62,000 nucleotides of DNA from assembly GCA_037447655.1 (NCBI GenBank), contig JBBHKE010002884.1, positions 1 through 62,000 of the forward strand. The letters run 5' to 3'. The notes under the pieces are model-generated. The model was not told the DNA's origin. It did not search any database and saw only the letters and a program-made list of their open reading frames with translations. Below, piece by piece: positions 9,028-48,920 of this stretch. This stretch comes from Zygnema cylindricum. Taxonomy: Eukaryota > Streptophyta > Zygnematophyceae > Zygnematales > Zygnemataceae. Both the position numbers and the translations under genes were made by a program. Each line of letters opens with the position of its first letter. Within the stretch, counting starts at the first letter, position 1.

Positions 9028-10145
9028 GAAGGAGAGGTGAAGGGATAAATAGGGAGAGAGAATGTAGAAAGAGGAAGAATAAAGAGGTAAAGGGAGCGAG
9101 AGAGATGAAAAAACGTAGTGAGTTGAGCACTTACCCATGATTTCTTCATAAACCCTAAAAAATATGGAGACGATAATGGCACGCGGATTCCTTGTTGTTT
9201 CGCCATGTTATTGTCTACCCTAATGCTGTTGTAAACCCTGAAAAAAAGGTATAGAGTATTGGATGTCGCAATTCTCCGCGAGGCGGCGGGGCGATGCTCC
9301 GCATCTTGCCCATAAAAAGGCGACGTCATGTGAAAATGGCTCCGCGAGATTTAGATGTCACCCACCAGGAGACGAGGATATGGATGGGATTAGTCAGAAC
9401 ACAAAATCATTTTTTTGTGGTTTGTCTGCATTTGCTGTTTGTTTATTATCAATTCTCGTTTTCAAGGCGCCGCGTGATTTCAATCCTAAATTATGTAACT
9501 TTAATATTTACACATTGTGACTCCAATTTGTTGTCGCTTTGTGAAACATAACCCACTTTAGGGTCAAACGTCTCTTTCGTTTAAAGGTCTGGTATTACCG
9601 TTATGTTTCCTTTTGACCGTGTAATACTGTAAATATTTACTATATTAATCTATTAGGATCTCAACTAGAGTTAAAACGACCTTGTATTGGAGTTAACTTT
9701 CCGCAACTGTACAACATGTGTAAGTCATCGACAACATGTGTAAGTCATCGACAGTTCGCTTACGTAACATGTGCAGTGTTTTGCATGTGCACATGTTATC
9801 CGTTCACATTGACACACACAAAAACGAACGTCTGAATGTATGCGAACGCCTATTTTGCAAACTCGACTCTACGATTTTTTCAAGCGCAACTTTGTATGCC
9901 ACCGACATAAGTTCACTAAAATTTCCGTACGATTTCCGGTAACGAAGTACATTGTTGTACAAACAAACTCCTTTCGTACACCACACTATTAATGAATTAA
10001 GTACGGTAATACCATTGACGCTAATTTACAAGAACCGTAATTAACGTCACGGAAAAATTAGATTCATTCACTGAATTTTGGGTATTAATGTCAAAGTTTT
10101 GGGGTGCCGATATAGAGTACATAAGGCTAATAACTATTCACGGTG
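9028..10145 (+). repeat. Dispersed repeat, copy 1 (right part), ending in CACGGTG-TA
   Basis: From about 9090 to 10145 the sequence aligns throughout with 46980-48027 in the same orientation. Shared landmarks are ATGAAAAAACG, TAAACCCTAAAA, GTATTGGATGTCG, CATCTTGCCCATAAAA, AATGGCTCCGCGAGATT, GGGTCAAAC, GTGCACATGTTA and TTTTGGGGTGCCGATATAG. The right end is the CACGGTG plus TA terminus of the inverted-repeat family seen elsewhere in the window. The left part is cut by the Copia LTR at 9027. No convincing protein. Confidence 0.75.
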
Positions 10146-12494
10146 TAGTGTGAATAACACTAAATTGGCGCCCCAAAACTTTGACTCTTGAACCTAAAAT
10201 AGAATAAGTAGTTATGTTTTTCCCTTTACCTTAATATATGTAATGTTTAATTAGTGTAGATTACTCTAATTCTGAAATTTTTAAATAGTGTAAACTGCGA
10301 AATTTGTCAATCCGTACTAAATGCTAGTTATTTTATACAATCGTACATAAAAAGTGTCATATAAAGGCGTCTACACGCAAAAGTGAGTGTGTCGACACGG
10401 AAAAGCACGCTCAGATTTGATCCATAGTCAAAAAGACGGGAGAAATCCACAGTCCTGTTCGCACATGTTCAAACGTCGACTATATGAACGAGGTGTATCC
10501 AAATAAATGTTAGGTGTATAAATTAGTGTTAACTTCTATTGGTGTTATGCCCGGGAACCCAAAATAGTTGTTCCTTTACCCTAATTATTTCTTAGCACTA
10601 ATAGCAATGTATGGGCCCCTCGTCCAAAACATTACAACCAATAATGTCGTCCGGACAATTACAAAAACATCTCAATAACTTTAGCCGTTAGTGTTGTGTG
10701 TGGGTGGCCTCTTAACGTCAATCGACATGTATTGTTTTTTGACATACTGATAGTGGTTATGTAGATATATATGTGTATGTGTGTATATAAATGTATGAAT
10801 AAATGTATATATTCATATACGTACATATATGACATTCATGTATATCTGTTCAATCTTTAGGTAACGAAATCTTCGTGATATTTTACCAATATGTCTCAAC
10901 TTGTTCTTGAATAAGCTCTTGAGCGCCATCCTCTCCATTTTTGGCGAGTTGTTTCTCTTGATTTTTTTTCGAAGTAATAAGTGTAAATTTCACTCTAAAT
11001 AGATGAAAATTTAGTGGATGCCTGAAATTATTTAGTTAATCCACATAAACCACCTCAAACTCCATGGATGTAATCATCATCTGATCTATGCTTATCCCCG
11101 TAGATTATGGTAAACATTTGAAATGCATCTACAGTAACTGCAATAAAATTGCTGAATGTCAAGTCTACAAGCATTGTGCTCAAAACGTTACATGGAAGAT
11201 CATATTAAACATCTATTCCATTTTTGTAAAATTACATATCAATTGTGAGAATTATTTGTACTCACTGGCTCTTTCAAAAATAATGACAGCTTGCAGCTAG
11301 AGCTTTTCCCATTTATGAAAGTACTAGGCAAAATGCCCTTTAATGAGGACGCGTGGGACTTCCATAGAATCTGGCAAGCAACATGAGCACTCTAGGTTCA
11401 CACGATAGTAAACCACAAATTAATACGATAGAGATAAAGTCAAACCATTAGAAAATCAACCGGTTTTGAATTCGAAAATATTAAAGATATAACGGGCATC
11501 ACCTGAATTCTAGCTATGGTTAAAAAGCATAGCAAGGATACATCACTTAACTGTGGGTAAACCAAGAAAATAAACATATGTATACATTCACCATTTTAAA
11601 GACGGATTTCAAAATGGAGTGAGAATGAGAGAGAAAAAATGGAACAAGAGAAGGGAATTGCAATCAGCCAAATAGAAGATATAAAACCTTAACAAAAAGC
11701 AGTGTGTTTTATTACTGTTGAAATATGAGGGAACATTCACGTTGAGGACCAGAATAGACTTGAGCCCAACAATTTTATTTCCATGTTGTCATTCCAGTTT
11801 GCAGGGTGAAATCATTTGGACAGACAGGTTAATTCCAGAAATTGCATCACTGACGTCCGTTGAAGACGCGGCGAATCAGACCGTCACGCACACTTCGTCC
11901 TTCGCTTTTCAAAGGCTAGTGAAGGCTAGTCAAGAGGACATGCCGTTAAATTGTGACAAACTTGTACAACATGGGTACTTTTTTGTACACAGTGAGGTGT
12001 CATTCCCATTTACTGACGGCCTCAAAGGCAAGCAGTCAACTCGACCAACGAATTCTGAAAGTTTCAGTACACTTAAATCACGGTCGCGTACGTACGGACA
12101 AGGGTATTATGACAGCCTGTCAGTGCCAGGTTTTAAAATAACCAGTCCGGGAGTATCCACAGCTATTTTTTGACAAATTCTTACTGAAGTGATACTACAA
12201 GTTTTTCGTTCTCATGTTCTGCATTCATCTTTGTACCTTGTTGGTAAATAAGGTTCAAGATGCCCGGCCAGTGGTTCAAACATTGCCACAAAAACTTTAT
12301 CAATTTGGCCACGCGCCACTATAATAGTATATGGACAGCCTCCCCTCCCCTCCTCCCACTCATTCCACTCCCACTCACTGCCCTCCCAACTCGAATCCCT
12401 TATTTTGGAAGAAACCTCCTTTCACTCTCAGCAACCTAAAAATACGACCTAAGAATACCGGTGTTTTCCACCAATCTTAGTAGTCGGCCGTTTT
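10146..12494. other. Non-coding region downstream of the receptor kinase gene
   Basis: 10166-10200 is an inverted copy of 10075-10110 (CCCCAAAACTTTGAC against GTCAAAGTTTTGGGG), so a second decayed repeat faces the first. About 10755-10850 is an alternating A/T/G microsatellite-like stretch. An open frame of 151 codons at 11718-12173 (plus) has no recognisable motif. The receptor kinase stop is at 12495, so its 3' UTR should lie just left of it. I see no clear poly(A) signal. Confidence 0.5.
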
Positions 12495-39975
<27,481 letters not shown>

Positions 39976-41756
39976 CTTCAACCCACCACAAGAAATTACA
40001 GCACCAATGAGGGAGAATACAAGGATTCGAAGTAAACCAAATCAACGAAGATTCATCAATTGACGTAATTAACATTAGATGGGTCTAAAAAGGGTCTCGA
40101 TGTGTAATTGCCGGGTACAGGGTTTTCATGAACATGGAAAACGTGAAAAATTGAGTTCAAACCATTAACTGTGAGATTCTTCAAGGACAAAATGCGATTT
40201 CAAATAACTGTAAAGAATGAAAACTTTATGCATCACTAGATCACCCAAACAAGTGTCCAAGCTCACTTTTTTCTTCTTGGGATATGACAACGCTTGCAAA
40301 GACGAGGCAAAAGCAGCAATTTTGGGTATTTAATAAATGAACCAAGTACAATATCTGTAAGTTCATTAAAAGGTGAGCATTAAAAGAAAAAATCATTGAG
40401 AAAACATAAACATTGGACAATGGCATTGATTGCACAAGGAATCGCGGTTGACTATCTCATTCTTAAAGATTTCCAACATGAGAATTCAAAATTTTTATGT
40501 AGAGATCCAAGATTTTAGTAAGAAATAAACTCCAATAACGAAGTAACAAAAAAAGAACAATCCCGTTACCATTTCACCGCCCAGATGAGACCCATTTTTA
40601 CCCAAGCTTTCATCTAACCTACATTCTGTTGCGCACAGAATACTTTTAATTATCCCTTCACCTTAAAACGGAAAAAATTGGTGTTTTCAGTCTTCATTAG
40701 ATTCATTATAGATTATGCATCTTTATATTTACGTCTTTAAACAATAAAACATTCTCGCTATGCCGGCTATACTTCATAAAAGTGGGCGTGATTTCATGGT
40801 TGCCGGTAAGCGGACTTAACTATATCCCAAAAAGGTTGTTACGTGTGAATAAAAAATTGTCGTGTAGCCGTCGGTGTTACGTAAACGATGAGTATAGACA
40901 CAAGTGCTCAAACATGCACTTAATGAACACATTTTTGAAGCACCTTTTATTTGTAGTGTCAAAAAAACAATTAAACAAAATGGAATTTAATGCCTGTTTT
41001 CGTTTTTATTATGCATGAATTAGTTAGCTCCTAAAACACTTACTCTAGCCAAAACTTCAAGAATATACTAGACCGTAAACTATGTGTACACTAGTGCCAC
41101 GGCAAAATTATTTTTTAGGTACGACGCTCAGTAGGTTTTTCCGAAACTTCATACAAAGTGAATAGTATATGAAGCATGAACTTTACAATACTGGTTTTGC
41201 TCTAAGGATGGGTTTACAATTATTGTGACTTTTGCTTGTTGGTTTCGACAAAGCTTACACCCAACCTTGTCCTATTAGTCGCGCAATGTATTTTAGCTAT
41301 TATTTTCACATTAAAAAGGCTAACCGGTGTAGGATATTTAGTATTTGAGGGCTCGATAGGACTCAATACAGTTATCTGTCAGACTATTAACGTCACAAAC
41401 GACAAGGAATTTTCATCTTTGCTGGCTTTAACTGGCCGTTTCTACCACCAAAACCATAATCGTCCCATAACAATCAGCACAAATAATTGCACTTGTTTGT
41501 GATTTGTGGGTCACATCTCAAACAAACCTATTATTGGTCAGATCCGACAAGAAAAGCGTTTCCTCTTTTGATTTTTGTATTTCAGCAGATGTCATTGTCA
41601 ACCCTGGCAATGAGCGCAAAACCCTAGCGATTCATGGGTCTAATGCTATATTGTTAATGTGCACTCAAAAACGCATCCTATCCTCATCGACTACAAAACG
41701 ATAGCTCGGCAAGGAAACACGAACTGTCTTGAGTGCATGTTTTTATCCTTGAATAT
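39976..41756. other. Region upstream of the first recognised LRR exon; nothing found
   Basis: The signal peptide and N-terminal cap of the receptor kinase should lie here or further right. I found no exon with a cap of the type DPC-W-C and no further LRR. A short frame on the minus strand near 40160-40200 reads LKNLTVNGLN, which could be a decayed LRR, but splice sites are not convincing. Confidence 0.4.
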
Positions 41757-41766
41757 NNNNNNNNNN
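41757..41766. other. Assembly gap (10 N)
   Basis: Ten unknown bases. The order and distance of the sequence on either side should not be taken as certain. The 5' end of the receptor kinase may be affected. Confidence 1.
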
Positions 41767-43100
41767 TACTCTCTCTCGACAAGTCCTGAATTCGATAAAA
41801 ACCAAGTCAAGCCAAGTTATGAATGGCTTTAATCACACTGTCACTTCAACCCTCAAGTGCCAAGTAAGTGTGAACCCTGTGCACAGCAGTGAACCCTCTT
41901 ACGCACTCATACAGGAGGCACCTGCATGCCTTTAAGCCGTCCTGGTGACCTGAAGCACTTCAGTTAAGATGCCACGGTTTAGGAGATTAACCTGGCGACT
42001 GTCGGCGGCGGTTGTTTATCACTGCTCCGCACTGATCTAGTAATAGTTTTCCGTACGTCCACGGAGGACATACTCACGCATTCTCCCAAGTGACGACACG
42101 TGTCCCAAGTGTGAATGAACCGTGAACTCCCAACTTCACTGTCACACTAATTTCGGTAAGTATTGAACCGAACTGAACCAAAAATAGCTTAAGTCCTGAA
42201 CAGCTCTCTCTCACAGCTGAGGCATAAAGAGGACTAAAGCTTTCTAAAAACAACAGTATCGTCTTTCTCAGTGTAATGAATCCGTAATTTTAATTTGGGT
42301 TTGCGGATAAACAATCATTACGTCGTTCATAAATATACACTAAAATAGGTACGAGTAAAAACCGTCGAAACGTACGGGTTTATGTCCTTTCACTCACTGG
42401 TATTCATAACTATGATAAAGTTTTACTTCACACGCGTGAATATTATTACAGTAAAAGAGGTGCGATTACAACATATGACAAACCGTACACCTTGACGCGG
42501 TGCAGTTGATTCCATGCTTCGGGTTGTAAAACGCGGTTACCTTTCAACGCTACGTGATCATATAACTTTAGTACGTTTATTCGGTTCAGTTTATTATCGT
42601 GTAGGAACGAAACTATAACGAGTGGTATTCCATGTATTCGTTTCGTTTCATTTAATTTACATTGAACTATGTCATTGATTTTAATTTTCCTTGTCCTTTG
42701 CGTGGATATCGAGCGTTGTATGACGTTAAATATGGACCATTAACTTGAATAAGGTGCACGTTGGGTTGTTTTATTAAAATTCATACATCGTATTATAGGC
42801 ACTTAATTCTAATAAGGATGCGTTTAGTCACATCAAACGTAGAACGAACCTCTAATTAGTATCATTGTTAATTGTAATTAAAGGTCAAACGTAGAGCAAA
42901 CCACATTTAGGATACATGTTAATTCTAATAGGAGGTAATACGCCAACGAAAGTTGATCATCCGCCGTCGGAAAAATATCATTGGTTGTTGTTGAAAACAC
43001 GTGGCATGTTTAATATCCACGTATTTTTAAAGTTGGTCATCGGTCGTAGATGATGTTGGAAAAACCGTTTGTCATGTTTACAACGCTCGTATTTCATACC
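41767..43100. other. Non-coding region; fragment of the dispersed-repeat family
   Basis: 41767-42260 shows no gene or clear repeat. 42270-42330 (GTAATGAATCCGTAATTTTAATTTG in scattered matches) resembles 24395-24425 in the TA-flanked transposon, so a decayed relative probably lies here. No open frame of interest. Confidence 0.4.
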
Positions 43101-43164
43101 ATCAAACTCCATTCCTCTCCTAAATTCCTCGCCGAAGCCAATTCTCTTTATAAGGTGGTCCCTC

Positions 43165-43317
43165 TCGAATTCAGTGCCACCGAATAAAGTGTGGATAAAG
43201 AAGTTTCAACAAAAGCGTCTCCACGAGTTTGCAACTTTCTGGCCGCGAGAGGTGGGGAAGGGAAGCCGTAAGGAGAGTCTCACTAAGTGGGTGGAGTCTC
43301 ACTTGGAAGATTTCCAG
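43165..43317 (+). CDS. Possible coding exon, unrecognised
   Basis: A compact coding-like stretch: VWIKKFQQKRLHEFATFWPR followed by GSRKESLTKWVESHLEDFQ, ending CAG at a GTAGAT donor-like site (43318). Composition differs from the surrounding AT-rich DNA. The frame upstream runs to an ATG at 43069, and another frame reads KVVPLEFSATE just before, so the 5' side may be shifted. A second stretch, ELHEAVPGCDCVAVGPPLT (43755-43812), follows an acceptor-like TATGTAG. I do not recognise a family. It could be a short gene, a gene fragment or chance. Confidence 0.25.
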
Positions 43318-43830
43318 GTAGATGTGAAATTAATGAGAATGAAAAAGATGAATGATATTTTTTGTAATCTACGTCCCCTTTTTTTATCTTTTTATCCTAT
43401 TTCGGTTTTTTTTTCTGTGTCAAGTTGTACCAAAAAAAAAAAAAAAGGTAAGCTTTCATTGAATGGGCAGAGTTTCACTTTAAGAGTATTTCCAGGTATT
43501 GAGGAAAAATGGGAAGAGAAAATGGGAATGAAATTTGGGAATGAAAATTGGGATAAAAGGGGATGAAAAATGGAGAAAAAAACAGAATGGAAATTTAAAA
43601 ATAGGTATAAAAAGTGGGAATGTTGTTTATAATTTTTCTCCCTTCCGTTTTATACCATTTCAATTTTTTTTTCTGGTTTTTTTCTATGCGCCACTTTACA
43701 CAAAAAAACAAAGATTCACTCTTTTAACTTTTTTTATTTTTTTGTCTTATGTAGAACTTCATGAAGCAGTCCCAGGTTGTGATTGCGTAGCAGTTGGGCC
43801 TCCACTTACCTTCAACCAGGGAGGGGTAAA

Positions 43831-44050
43831 AAAAAAATTTACAAGAGAGAGAAAGGGGGGAAAAGAGGGAGGAGAGACAAAAGAGGGGGAGAGAGGAGAA
43901 ACGAGAGGGGGGGAGACGAGAAAAGAGGGATAGAGCGAGTGCAAAAGACAAAGAAAAGAGAGAGAGTGGGAGCGAAAGAGAGAGAGAGAGAGAATAGAAG
44001 AGGGAGAGGGATACAAATTGAGCGAAAGAGAGTCGAGAGAGAGTCAAGAA
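43831..44050. repeat. GA-rich low-complexity tract
   Basis: Imperfect GA, GGA and AGAG repeats, with a pure (AG)n stretch near 43976-43992. Open frames on both strands are repeat by-products. Confidence 0.85.
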
Positions 44051-44878
44051 AGAGGTGTTAAAGGTCATCATTTTTGTACATTTTTGTTCCTCGACTGTTT
44101 TGGCGTTTTTTTTTTTGTTATTAGGGTCTTGGGTTTTCTAGTGTACGGATAGGACAATTTTTTCGTATTTGAGTATTTTTTTGGTGTATATTTTTTTTTG
44201 GAGGTAAGAAAAAACAAGATCGTCTATAAAACATTTTTTTGAGGAAAGGCCAAATATGAGGTGATAAGTGTTTCTCAGTTTTTTGTAGTATAGTTTTGAG
44301 AAGTTTTAGGTTTTTGAGAAAAATAGAAGCATAAATAGAAATCAAGGGAACTTTTTGTACAGTATTGTTTTCTAGATTAAAGAAAGCAAACATATATTTT
44401 AAATAAATATAAACATTTTGTAATATGCGTGACTTTCAATTTGTGGAAACAAGAGAGTCAACAAGACACCATTTTGAGCAAGGGAGGCAAAAGCGGCAGC
44501 AAGTTTTAAAGATTTTATATAATTGCATATTGTGATTTTTTTTTTTGAATCTAAGTTTGGAAATGGTAGTTTCGTTATAAAGTAAGAATTGTATTGATAG
44601 TTGTGGCAGCTCAATGTAGACCGTTTATGAAGCGGAGTAACACTTCTCTTTATTAGGCAAACCAGATTTTATTTGTGTGTGTGATTTTATATAGCATAAT
44701 ACAATTTCGGTTTTTTTCATGCTTACATGTTTTGTATTTTGTATAACGTGGAATAGTAATCATTTATTAGTATTCATGTGTGTTTAACTTTAAATGTAGT
44801 TAAGGTGGTCTATAGAAATGGAGTACGCGTGTGGTAGGAATTAGTCGACTTTGTTGCCTTGTACATGATAAAAAAGTC
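44051..44878. other. AT-rich non-coding region
   Basis: T-runs and A/T-rich DNA without a convincing gene, inverted repeat or tandem array. Confidence 0.5.
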
Positions 44879-45104
44879 AGCCACGAGTATGCTTCGTAGC
44901 TGGATAGTCATCTCGCGACGAATTTCCCTCATTGTTCGTTTCCGTAGCAGCACTTCCACAATGTTCAATGGTTGCCAATTCAGCTACGAGCCTGCCTCGT
45001 GGCTATCTTCCGTAAATAGAGAGACTGTATTACTTTTTGCGGTCAATGTAACGATGAGTCTGTCTCATCGCATTGCCCCAAAGCGGCGAGGTTGGCTCGT
45101 CGCT
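44879..45104. repeat. Cluster of short hairpins with a shared stem pattern
   Basis: Four hairpins with 5-base loops: 44879-44901 (AGCCACGAG / TTCGTAGCT, one mismatch and one wobble), 44982-45004 (AGCTACGAG / CTCGTGGCT, one wobble), 45052-45070 (CGATGAG / CTCATCG, perfect) and 45082-45104 (AGCGGCGAG / CTCGTCGCT, one wobble). A weaker ACGAA / TTCGT pair is at 44918-44939. Loops differ while stems keep AGCNRCGAG or its shortened form. Confidence 0.7.
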
Positions 45105-46185
45105 GGTCCTTAAAGAGTGAGTTTGAAGAATATGCGGAAAACATTGTAAGCTCACAACAAACAAGAATGTGGATGTTTTGCAAAAAAATAGCATTTTGAG
45201 TGGGCTAATCAAAGAAAAATTGGAGTGAATGAAAAACATAGAGTGTCCTGTATAGCAAGCACACACCATTCGATAACAACTCATGAAATGTACACAGCAT
45301 ATGGGAATTAAGGCTTGCTCCATGCTTGAATACCTTCAAAAATAATTATTTCATGAAAAAAAAAAATCCTTAAATGAAAAATTACAAAGCAAACATAAGT
45401 ACGACCACAAAAGACTGCCAATCGTTGAGGTAAAAAGGGGCCCACGAAAAAAAACAAAGCACAACTATTAAACCTCAAACTTACACATGGAAAATTAAGG
45501 CCGAAAACTGATGTTTGACTTCTAAACCCACTCAATTAAACAATGGAGCTAGTTTTATCCTTCAATACGAATAAGATACGCGGTAGGGAAATGATGAATG
45601 AAGTAACATCGACATCGTACACAGATGATACACAAGGGAAAAAATGTTGAGAACACTTAACATATTTAATCTTGAAATAAAATCATTGAGACAACATGAA
45701 ACCAAATGAACAAAGACAAAATGAATAGAAAATGTATAATAAGTTCACACGATTAAAGTCATTGATGGGCAACAATGGAAGAAAAAATACAAAAAATATA
45801 TATTTCACAGTGATATCCTTTTACAACGTCATACTAAAACAAAAGTCTAATGAAACCAATCAATCTACAGTATGATTGGTAAGCACTATGTGCTACACTA
45901 TTTTTAATGCTTGCGTATGTAGCACGGAAAACCCCTATAAAAAAAAGAAAACTTATTTATACTGCACACACTATCTAAATATTAACGACCTGTTACGAGA
46001 AAAAGAGATCCCTACAAACTTCTTCACGGTTTGCTCCAAACACTGCCATCCGCTCCAACACCTTGAAGGTGACCTTTTTTTATTCCCAACGATCGTATGT
46101 TGCCGTAAAGTGCGGATTAATACAATGACCGTCAGATGGTGAACACCAAATGAATAAGTTGATTGTCCATTAGAGTATCGGGTAC
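45105..46185. other. Non-coding region; nothing recognised
   Basis: AT-rich DNA with short chance frames on both strands, and no motif, splice pattern or repeat that I can support. Confidence 0.5.
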
Positions 46186-46980
46186 AAAAGAGAAAGAGAG
46201 GGAAAATAAATAATAGAGGGTATATGAGTTTGACAAAAATAATGAAAAAAAGGAGGGAAGCAAAGAGAGGAAATGATAATGATGAATTCAGAGAGAGCGA
46301 TAAGGGAGAGAGAGACATAGCAAGAGAGAGAGGGTGGGATTCTAATGGATAAGAATAACACGCAAGTAGGGGGGGGGGGGGGGGGTAAAGTGCGGAAGAG
46401 AAAGTGTGAGAAATTGAGGGGGGGTGAGAGAGAGAAGGGGAGAAAAAGGTTGAAGGAGAGGTTGAGAGAGTGAGATAGCAAGATGGCGAGCAATAGTGAG
46501 AGGAAAAAGAATGTGAGAGGATACATAAGTGATTATGGTGGAGAGGAAATGCACGGGAGATGCAGATGAGGTTTGATGAGAGAGTGAGAGAGAGACGGGA
46601 TGAGGAAGATCAAGAGAGTGAGGAACAGAAAGTGGGAGAGGGTGAGGGAGGGAGAGGTGGAGGGGGCATTCAAGTGAATAACAAGATGAAAAAGAAGGAA
46701 GGCAGGTTTAAGGGGAAGAGAGAGGATTAGGGATAAGGCAAATACTTAGGAGGGGAGTAGGGCGGATTTAGTGGAGAGGGATTGAGCGAAAGACATAGAG
46801 AGAAACAGAATGAGAGAGAGAGAGTGGGAAAAAGAGAGAGAGAAAAAAATAGGGAATGGGTATAGGAAAGGGTATGGGAAAGAATGTGGGAGATGGACAA
46901 TGCGAAGAGGGAGAGGTACATGGATAAGGAGGGAGAGAGAGTGAAAAGGGAGGAAAGATAGGGAGGGAGTGGAAATGAGA
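46186..46980. repeat. GA-rich tract leading into dispersed repeat copy 2
   Basis: About 800 bases rich in GAGAG and GGGAG, with a G-only run near 46369-46386. The same kind of GA-rich lead lies left of copy 1 (9028-9100), where it is cut short by the Copia LTR, so the tract may be part of the repeat. Confidence 0.8.
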
Positions 46981-48027
46981 GAGGGATGAAAAAACGGAAA
47001 GAGCCATGCACTAACCCATGTTTTTTTCGTAAACCCTAAAAGATGAAACGACAAAAATGACGCGCACTTCCATGTTATTTCACCATATTATTGCAAATCC
47101 TAATACTGTTGTAAACCATAAAAATAAAGTATGGCGTATTGGATGTCGTACGACTACGGGAGGCGGCGCAACGAGGATCCTCGCATCTTGCCCATAAAAT
47201 GGCGACGTTGTGTGAAAATGGCTCCGCGAGATTCATGTGTCACCCACTAGGCGACGAGGATGTGGATGGGATTTGTCAGAACAAAAATCATTTTTTTGTG
47301 TTCTGTCCGCATTTGTCGCTTGTTTGTTATCTTTTCTGGTTTTCAAGGCGTCGCGTTTTTTCCATCCTAAATTTAGTAACTTTACTTTAATATGTACACA
47401 TTGTGACTCTAATTTGTAGACGTTTTATGAAACATAACCCATTTTAGGGTCAAACTTAACTCTAATAAATGTCTCTTTCGTTTACTTGTCTGGTATTACA
47501 ATTATGTTTCCTTTTGACCCTGTAATAGAGTAAATATGTACTTTATTAAGTTTGAAAGATCTCAAATAGAATTAAAACGGCAAAGTAGTAAAGTTAACAT
47601 TCCTCGACTCTACGACATGTGTAATTGTGCGGCAGTACACTTACGAAACATATGCAGTTTTTTCGCATGTGCACATGTTATTCGTTCACATTGTCACCCA
47701 CAAAAACGAACGTATGTATCTATGCGAACGTGTGTGTCGCAAACTCGACTCCACGTTTAATTTAAGCGCGGTTTTCTATGCAACCGACATAAGTCAGCAA
47801 CAAATTCCGTGCGATTTTCGGTATTGAAGTACAGTGTTGTACGAATAAACGCATTCCGTACACCACACTATTCATGAAATAAGTATTGTATGACCATTGA
47901 CACTAATTTACAAGAACCGTAATTAACGTCAAAGAAAAATTAGATTCATTCATTGTATTTCGGGTATCAATATCAAAATTTTGGGGTGCCGATATAGAGT
48001 ACGTAAGACTAATAACGATTCACGGTG
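46981..48027 (+). repeat. Dispersed repeat, copy 2, ending in CACGGTG-TA
   Basis: Aligns in the same orientation with 9090-10145, sharing TAAACCCTAAAA, GTATTGGATGTCG, AATGGCTCCGCGAGATT, GTGCACATGTTA and TTTTGGGGTGCCGATATAG. It ends ACTAATAACGATTCACGGTG followed by TA (48028-48029), the terminus of the inverted-repeat family. No matching left terminus was found, so the full element is unknown. Confidence 0.8.
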
Positions 48028-48540
48028 TAGTAGAATGGCGAAACCACAGTATTGGAGGCAGAGTAAAAAAAACCGATTGTTTGGCACTCACGCAACCAAC
48101 CGAATCTAACAAGCTGGCTGCCCGTCACCCACGCAGCCATTTAAAATCGTGGGATATGTCACGAACTGTGACGCTTCATGCTTAGTAAAGGTAACATTCC
48201 ATTATATGGAAAGTGGGGTTCGTTATTGGACGCCGTACGTTTTCGTACAGCGTTGTACAGAGACGTTCTATAATTGTTTTTTTTGTCAAAGGAAACATCA
48301 TTATTGGAAAGCAGCCGGGAAGCTCCGATGAAGTAGGCGTAATTCCTGACCGTTGGATATTTCACTTTTTGAGATCCACGAAGCAATCGGGCACATATAC
48401 ACGTGAAAAAGAAGAAAAAAAATCTACTTTGAACAAGGGATCACGGGCCTACAAGTCGTACATGCCATGTGCCTCTTGCCACGCTAGATGCAGGTCAGAG
48501 GAAAATATCCTCGCACGCTCCGTCTGACATCCATCGACAT

Positions 48541-48592
48541 TTAAAGTTTGTCGCGATCGTCAAAGTTTGTCGCGATCGTCAAAGTTTGCCGC
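48541..48592. repeat. Short tandem repeat
   Basis: About two and a half copies of an 18-19 bp unit, AAAGTTTGTCGCGATCGTC, the last diverging to AAAGTTTGCCGC. The unit contains the palindrome CGCGATCG-like core. Non-coding. Confidence 0.85.
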
Positions 48593-48920
48593 TTTTCTTT
48601 GCCATTCCGTTCGGAATTTTGATTTCCATTTTCAAAATCAAAATCTGGCCGCAAACTTGACGTACGGATCATTAACTACATCTGGTCGTGAAGATATTTC
48701 GTTATGACTTTCCGTTTGTAGATTTTTAAAGATTTTCAGAATTTGAACTCTAGCCAATGCGGCGCCAATCATGATTGAGGAAGGTTTGTTACTGGCCCGA
48801 CAAAATGAAGCGGACTTCCAGTAAACTCTGTTAGTAGACTTGTCGTATATTTATAGGGACCGCCTAATGGAATATTACCCTAACACAGATGTCGCCGTTG
48901 CATCTTTTTGTTCGACTTTA

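Noticed and set aside
11718-12173. 151-codon open frame on the plus strand
   Set aside because: No recognisable domain, splice context or homolog-like motif; it lies in the 3' flank of the receptor kinase on the other strand.
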